Assembly (NCBI GenBank): GCA_035644495.1
Contig: DASQOM010000127.1
Coordinates: 1-51,900 of the forward strand
From: JACQFK01 sp035644495
GTDB lineage: Bacteria; Planctomycetota; MHYJ01; JACPRB01
Length of the DNA: 51,900 nucleotides
Direction of reading: 5' to 3'
The notes beneath the pieces were generated by a model that was not told where the DNA came from, did no database searches, and saw only the letters and a program-made list of their open reading frames with translations. Position 1 is the stretch's first letter, and each line of letters begins with the position of its first letter. Positions 47,760 to 51,900 of the stretch are shown piece by piece. The position numbers and the translations under genes are program-made.

Positions 47760-49645
47760 CAATGGACTCCCGGCTGGATGCGCCGCAGGGCGTCGAGCGC
47801 ATAGGCGCCTTCGTACCAGGTGCGACGGCGCATCATCCCGACCAGCAGGGGAACGGCTCGCGGGTCCTTGAAGGAGCCGAGGCCTTCGGCCGCGCGATAG
47901 CGGACGTAGAGCTCGGGATCCTCCAGAGCCTTCGCCAGACGGTGAAAAGAGCGCGGGTCGCCGGAGCGGCCCAGCGCCGCGACGGCCCAGAGGCGGACGC
48001 AGACGTCGGCGTCGTCGGACGCCTTCAGGAGCGCGTCGGCGAGGGGCGCGGTCGATTCCAGCTGCGCCGCCCGCCAGGCGGCCTCGTGCCGGATGCCGGC
48101 CGACGGATCGACCAGGGCCGCCGCGAGATCGGCATCCTCGAACGCGGGCTTCCGCTCCGCCAGCAGGACGAGCGAGAGGGACGTGACGATGGCGCAGGCG
48201 CTCAGGGCGAAGACCGCCATCTGCGGCTTCAGCTTGCGGAAGGCGATCGAGACGAGCGGACTCAGGGCTCCCATGGCCAGAAGCAGCATCGCGACCGGTC
48301 CGGCATAATAGACCGCATGCCAGCCGAGCGCGCAGAGCTCGCGGAGCCGCTCGCCCCGGAAGGAGGAGCGGCTGACTTCGTCGAGGGCCGTCTTGAGAGT
48401 GCCGAGATCCGGATGAGCCGGGAGATCCCTGGAAGCGATGCCGGCCGAGACGCGGCCGCCGACGGCCACGTCGACGGGAGGCTCTGTGGCGAGCGTGAAG
48501 TGGAGCGCGCGGAGGAGAGGCTCCAGGGTCCGGTCCGTGACGAGGGCGATCGGCTGGGCCTTGCGCGCGCGCGCGGGGTCGGTGGAATAGAACTCCTTCA
48601 AGGGCTCGGCGGTATAGAGCGTGTTCCGGTAGTAGGCGTTCGCGACGGCCTTCCCGGGGGAGTTTCCGAGCAGGAAGGCATCGCGGAAGAGGGCGATCCG
48701 CAGGAGAGACTCCTTCCATTCCGCGGGGCGGGGCATGGCCGCGCCGCCGAGCGAGGCGGCCAGCGCGACGGCGATGATGACGAGGGCTTTGGCGGGACGG
48801 GGGCCCTCGCGGAGCCGCTCCCGGCGCCGGGCCCAGATCAGGGTCGAGCCCAGGTGGATTCCCGCGGGGACGACGAGACCGAAGAGAAGGGCCCGGAACC
48901 AGAAGTAGGGAAAGAAGGCGACGGTCACCAGGATCGCGATGAAGAGGCCGGAGGCCTGGGGCAGCCGGGCCGCACGCGGTCCCAGATCGCCGAAGGCGAG
49001 CGCGGCCGAATGGACGAGGCCGACGAAGAACGCGATCGGAAACGCGAACACGAGAGCCGGCCCGACGGGCCCCATCGATTTCACCTCATCGGGATTCGGA
49101 AGGGGAATGGCTCCCGCCTTCAGGAGAGCCGTCGAGTGCTCGAGGATGTTCCCGATCGACAGGCTCATGAGCGGGATCGAGACCACGGTCATGATTCCGA
49201 AGGCCGCGGCCAGCGCGGCGAGGGTCGTGAGGACGGTCCATGTGAAAGAGGAGGTGAGGGCCGCGACGCCGGAGCCGAAGGGCGCGTACGGCTCCCGAAG
49301 GGGAAGGCCGTTGAACTTCTCCGGCCCGGAGCCCCGCACCCGCGCGGTCAGGTAGTCGGCCAGCTGTCCCAGGCGGTGCCCGGCGATGCGGTCCAGCTTG
49401 GCCCGGGTCCACGGAAGCGTCCGGCGCTGCGACTTGAGAAGCAGGCCGGAGCTGCTGCGAGAAATCCGGAGCTTCAGGGGGACGGTATTGGGGTTGAAGG
49501 AAAGGAAGGCGCCGCTCAGCAGCTGCCAGCCGCCACGACGGGGATCCTTCAGCGCCCAGGCGCCCGACCGGCCGGCGAATTCCTGGAGGTACTGCTCAAG
49601 CTCCTCGTCGGTGCCGGCGAAGGGGAGAGTTCTGTCGGGCGTCAT
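47759..49645 (-). CDS. Polytopic membrane protein with C-terminal HEAT repeats
   Basis: A 628-residue protein. The N-terminal 150 residues are soluble and contain GAWALKDPRRGGWQLLSGA. About six TM helices follow, the first (about 150-180) with LAALAAAFGIMTVVSIPLM; others are near 205-225, 235-265 and 285-305. A periplasmic or cytosolic region with RTLEPLLRALHFTLATEPPVDV (about 390-440), two more TMs, and HEAT-like repeats at the end (DADVCVRLWAVAALGRSGDP, PELYVRYRAAEGLGSFKDP) complete it. No family is recognised. Its stop and the permease start share one base, so it is very likely part of the ABC complex. A TATACT 14 bases upstream of ATG may give a short leader. Confidence 0.78.
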   Translation of the reverse strand: MTPDRTLPFAGTDEELEQYLQEFAGRSGAWALKDPRRGGWQLLSGAFLSFNPNTVPLKLRISRSSSGLLLKSQRRTLPWTRAKLDRIAGHRLGQLADYLTARVRGSGPEKFNGLPLREPYAPFGSGVAALTSSFTWTVLTTLAALAAAFGIMTVVSIPLMSLSIGNILEHSTALLKAGAIPLPNPDEVKSMGPVGPALVFAFPIAFFVGLVHSAALAFGDLGPRAARLPQASGLFIAILVTVAFFPYFWFRALLFGLVVPAGIHLGSTLIWARRRERLREGPRPAKALVIIAVALAASLGGAAMPRPAEWKESLLRIALFRDAFLLGNSPGKAVANAYYRNTLYTAEPLKEFYSTDPARARKAQPIALVTDRTLEPLLRALHFTLATEPPVDVAVGGRVSAGIASRDLPAHPDLGTLKTALDEVSRSSFRGERLRELCALGWHAVYYAGPVAMLLLAMGALSPLVSIAFRKLKPQMAVFALSACAIVTSLSLVLLAERKPAFEDADLAAALVDPSAGIRHEAAWRAAQLESTAPLADALLKASDDADVCVRLWAVAALGRSGDPRSFHRLAKALEDPELYVRYRAAEGLGSFKDPRAVPLLVGMMRRRTWYEGAYALDALRRIQPGVH

Positions 49646-49659
49646 AGGAGGCGGCGGAA

Positions 49660-49665
49660 AGTATA
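49660..49665 (-). promoter_or_regulatory. -10-like element for the HEAT-ABC operon
   Basis: TATACT on the minus strand ends 14 bases before ATG 49645; only a 7-base leader would result and no Shine-Dalgarno sequence is visible. Confidence 0.35.
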
Positions 49666-49703
49666 ACAGATCGACTTTCTTGAGTCAGGATCGTAATACT
49701 CCT

Positions 49704-51275
49704 ATGATGCCGCCCGTGGCGCTGCGAGCCGTGTTCCTACTGTCGCTCCTGGCGGCTCCCGCGCTCCTCCGGGCGGACGAGCGCGAACCCGTCATCGAAT
49801 TCCATCTCAAGTACATCGCCCTCTACGGACGTCGCGAGTCGACGTTGAACTACGACTTCGACGGCGACGGCAAGCTCGACATCCTGAACGTCACCATCAA
49901 CACCGACCACGGCGCGCCCGAGCGCTGGCTCAGCATCCACTACCAGCGCGCCGGCGGCTACTCGGAGGCGCCCGACGCCATGTGGCCCCTGAGCGACCAG
50001 GCCTGCGCGCTCGTCCTCGGAGACTTCCTTCCGGGCGGCGGAACCGAGATCGGCTACCTGGCGGAGGACGGGGTCTACGTCTATCCCTGGGATGCTGCCG
50101 CGAAGAAGCCGTCCGAGAAGCCGGTCAAGCTGATCCACGTGCGCACCTTCTTCCGCGCCCCCAGCCTGACGCAGATCCCGCTCTGGCAGTGGAAGATGGA
50201 CCTGTCGGGCGACGGGCTCGACGACATCGTCGTGCCGCTGCCGGACGGATACCGCGTCTATTTCCAGACGGCGCCGGGGATCTTCGGCAAGGTTTCGGTG
50301 CTGGAATCCGACCTGGCCGCCGGCGGCACGCGCGCGGTCGCGGCGGCCGCCTACGCCGACTCGCCCGAAATCTCCCCTTCCCAGTTCCGCTCCGTCACCG
50401 AGCTGCCGAGGCTCGAGGTCGTCGACATCAACGGCGACGGTCTCTCCGACCTGGTCCTGATCCGCCGCAGCACGATGACCTACTTCCTCCAGAAGGAGCG
50501 AGGGGTCTTCTCCTCCATGCGCCCCTACATGGTCAGCTATGACATCCCCACGCTGCGCGACGAGGTCAAGAAGGACAGCGTCAATTTCGCGATCATCAAG
50601 TTCATCGACATCAACGGCGACGGCCTCGCGGACCTGGTCGTGACGAAAGTCGAGGGGCAGCTCGGGCTCTTCGACAGCATCAAGACGAGCATCTATCTGC
50701 ATCTCGGAACCGGCAAGGGCAACTTCAACGCGGACCGGCGGATCAAGATCGACGGCGTCTCGATCGATCCCGAATTCATCGACATGAACGGGGACGGCAA
50801 GCTGGACGTGATCACCTCGCGGCTCCGCACGGACCTGCTCAAGCAGGCGGCGAACAGCCTGATCCTCGGCGACGTGGGGATCAGCTATGAGGTGTTCCAG
50901 TTCGACCCGGAGAAGAACAACTTCATGCCGGACCCGGTCTTCGAGAAGCAGATCCTCGTCCGGAAGAACGACCTGGAAAAGACGGGCGCCGGCGCGGTGC
51001 CCCTCGTGTTCGTCCGCGGAGACCTGACCGGCGACGGCCGGCCCGACCTGATCGTCGTCGATCCGAAAACCAGCGAGCTGCTGATCCATCCGGGGCGGCT
51101 GAAGGATTACGGGCGGGGGCCGGTGATCGATTTCGACAAGACGCCGCACTATGCGATCAAGATCGACCGCCATCCGAAGGGACTGCAGCTGATGGATGTG
51201 AACGGCGACGGCATCAACGACATCATCCTGTACTACAACGGCACGGTGGGCGTGGTCCTCTCCGAGAAGAAGTAG
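49704..51275 (+). CDS. Secreted FG-GAP/VCBS-like beta-propeller protein
   Basis: A 523-residue protein with a signal peptide (residues 1-24, ending LLRA). Seven Ca-binding D-x-[DNST]-G-D-G-x-x-D loops are seen, such as DFDGDGKLD, DLSGDGLDD, DINGDGLSD, DINGDGLAD, DMNGDGKLD, DLTGDGRPD and DVNGDGIND. This repeat number fits a seven-bladed integrin-like beta-propeller. Such proteins are secreted or periplasmic and bind Ca2+ and protein partners. There is no dockerin or sorting tag at the end. It is divergent from the HEAT-ABC operon across 58 bases. The start at 49704 is chosen because it begins the signal peptide. Confidence 0.87.
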   Translation: MMPPVALRAVFLLSLLAAPALLRADEREPVIEFHLKYIALYGRRESTLNYDFDGDGKLDILNVTINTDHGAPERWLSIHYQRAGGYSEAPDAMWPLSDQACALVLGDFLPGGGTEIGYLAEDGVYVYPWDAAAKKPSEKPVKLIHVRTFFRAPSLTQIPLWQWKMDLSGDGLDDIVVPLPDGYRVYFQTAPGIFGKVSVLESDLAAGGTRAVAAAAYADSPEISPSQFRSVTELPRLEVVDINGDGLSDLVLIRRSTMTYFLQKERGVFSSMRPYMVSYDIPTLRDEVKKDSVNFAIIKFIDINGDGLADLVVTKVEGQLGLFDSIKTSIYLHLGTGKGNFNADRRIKIDGVSIDPEFIDMNGDGKLDVITSRLRTDLLKQAANSLILGDVGISYEVFQFDPEKNNFMPDPVFEKQILVRKNDLEKTGAGAVPLVFVRGDLTGDGRPDLIVVDPKTSELLIHPGRLKDYGRGPVIDFDKTPHYAIKIDRHPKGLQLMDVNGDGINDIILYYNGTVGVVLSEKK

Positions 51276-51298
51276 CGCCGCCTCCCTCCAAGCCGCGG

Positions 51299-51778
51299 CT
51301 ACTCCTTGTCGTCGGTCTGTTCCCCCTCGTCCTCAGGGCCAGCGTCCATGCTTCCGCCATACCCGCCGAGGCCGCCCATCCCTCCGTTGGGCGTGACCTC
51401 TTCGAGCACGGATTCGTTGACGTAGATCGGGGCCTTCATCTGCACCGCCAGCGCGATGGCGTCGCTCGGTCGCGAGTCGATCTCGACGGTCTTGCCGTTC
51501 TGCCGCAGCACGAGGCGGGCGTAGAAGGTGCGCTCCTTGAGTTCGGTGACGATGATGCGGTCGAGCGAGCAGTCGAGCCCGGCGATGACGTTTTCGATCA
51601 GGTCGTGGGTCATCGGCCGCGGCGTCTTCTTGCCCTTGATGTTGCGGTCGATCGCGACGGCCTCCCAGATGCCGATCACGATGGGGAAGGCGCGCCCGCC
51701 GCCGACTTCCTTGAGGACGATGACCTGCTCGTCGTTGGTCTCGCTGATGATGATTCGCGAGAGTTCCATGTGCACCAC
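51299..51778 (-). CDS. Bifunctional nuclease family (DUF151) protein
   Basis: A 159-residue protein. Residues 1-125 match the BFN/DUF151 family: LKEVGGGRAFPIVIGIWEA, DLIENVIAGLDCSLDRIIV, FYARLVL and DSRPSDAIALAV (nuclease-like signature with Arg and two Asp). The last 30 residues are a Gly- then Glu/Asp-rich tail (GGMGGLGGYGGSMDAG), an addition to the family. Bacterial members are poorly characterised; plant relatives show both RNase and DNase activity. The start is GTG 51778 behind a well-placed AGGTGAGG; ATG 51769 is an alternative. It has its own promoter at 51808-51836. Confidence 0.9.
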   Translation of the reverse strand: MVHMELSRIIISETNDEQVIVLKEVGGGRAFPIVIGIWEAVAIDRNIKGKKTPRPMTHDLIENVIAGLDCSLDRIIVTELKERTFYARLVLRQNGKTVEIDSRPSDAIALAVQMKAPIYVNESVLEEVTPNGGMGGLGGYGGSMDAGPEDEGEQTDDKE

Positions 51779-51807
51779 GGTGGCGGCCTCACCTGAGCGA
51801 CAAGCGC

Positions 51808-51836
51808 ATTATACCGCCGCTGCGCGCCGGCACCAA
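51808..51836 (-). promoter_or_regulatory. Sigma-70-like promoter for the BFN gene
   Basis: On the minus strand TTGGTG (51831-51836), 17 bases, TATAAT (51808-51813). A leader of about 23 bases carries the AGGTGAGG ribosome binding site. Confidence 0.6.
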
Positions 51837-51900
51837 CCAAATTCCCGTCGTCGGCGAGAGATTGTCGTCCATCATCCGTTGACTTCCACTCGGCGCGGGG

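Overview
This is a high-GC Gram-negative bacterial chromosome segment of about 52 kb, gene-dense, with 43 protein genes called. The outer-membrane evidence is three related beta-barrels, a BBP2-like porin, several lipoproteins and a GspK-like pseudopilin. A large zinc-ribbon/TM protein ending in a jacalin-like domain, the many HEAT, TPR, FG-GAP and PEGA proteins and a CHASE2 cyclase resemble what is usual in Planctomycetota or a neighbouring lineage. That placement is inference: there is no rRNA gene here, and I saw no tRNA or CRISPR array.

Layout. 1-2.6 kb: end of a proline-rich protein, a dynamin-like GTPase and a small Cys-rich protein. 2.6-8.9 kb: metabolic genes that could act on deoxysugars and lactate (HSD17B14-like SDR, beta-hydroxyacid dehydrogenase, lactate-type permease, RhaD-like aldolase/dehydrogenase fusion), interrupted by a Cys-rich gene flanked by heptamer repeats. 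9.0-17.3 kb: signalling and envelope genes, namely two tandem STAS-zinc-PP2C phosphatases, a CHASE2 class III cyclase, TPR, SH3, an M48 lipoprotein and a small lipoprotein. 17.4-19.9 kb: nucleoside transporter with its sigma factor, and a divergent LOG-family gene. 19.9-20.3 kb: non-coding, with strong inverted repeats. 20.3-29.5 kb: GT39 glycosyltransferase, three paralogous beta-barrels, IspD, an MBL hydrolase and a porin. 29.6-30.2 kb: an ORF-less group IIC-type intron just behind a rho-independent terminator. 30.3-41.6 kb: GspK, lipoproteins, a phosphoesterase, a sugar nucleotidyltransferase, then a run of overlapping genes (PEGA lipoprotein, murD, HEAT protein, small membrane protein, ligA) followed by ilvE. 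41.8-51.8 kb: a second GT39 enzyme, the zinc-ribbon/jacalin-like protein, a tightly coupled ABC transporter with a HEAT-repeat membrane protein, an FG-GAP protein and a bifunctional-nuclease-family protein.

The two observations I rate highest are the compact group IIC intron (29608-30239) and a recurrent promoter layout in which a -10-like hexamer ends 6-8 bases before the start codon with no Shine-Dalgarno sequence. This layout suggests that many first genes make leaderless mRNAs, while downstream operon genes use Shine-Dalgarno sequences or overlapping stop/start codons. Also notable are the twin STAS-zinc-PP2C phosphatases, the structured intergenic region at 19952-20281 and perfect dyads in divergent promoter regions. 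All functional calls rest on motif reading and family knowledge; no database search was run.
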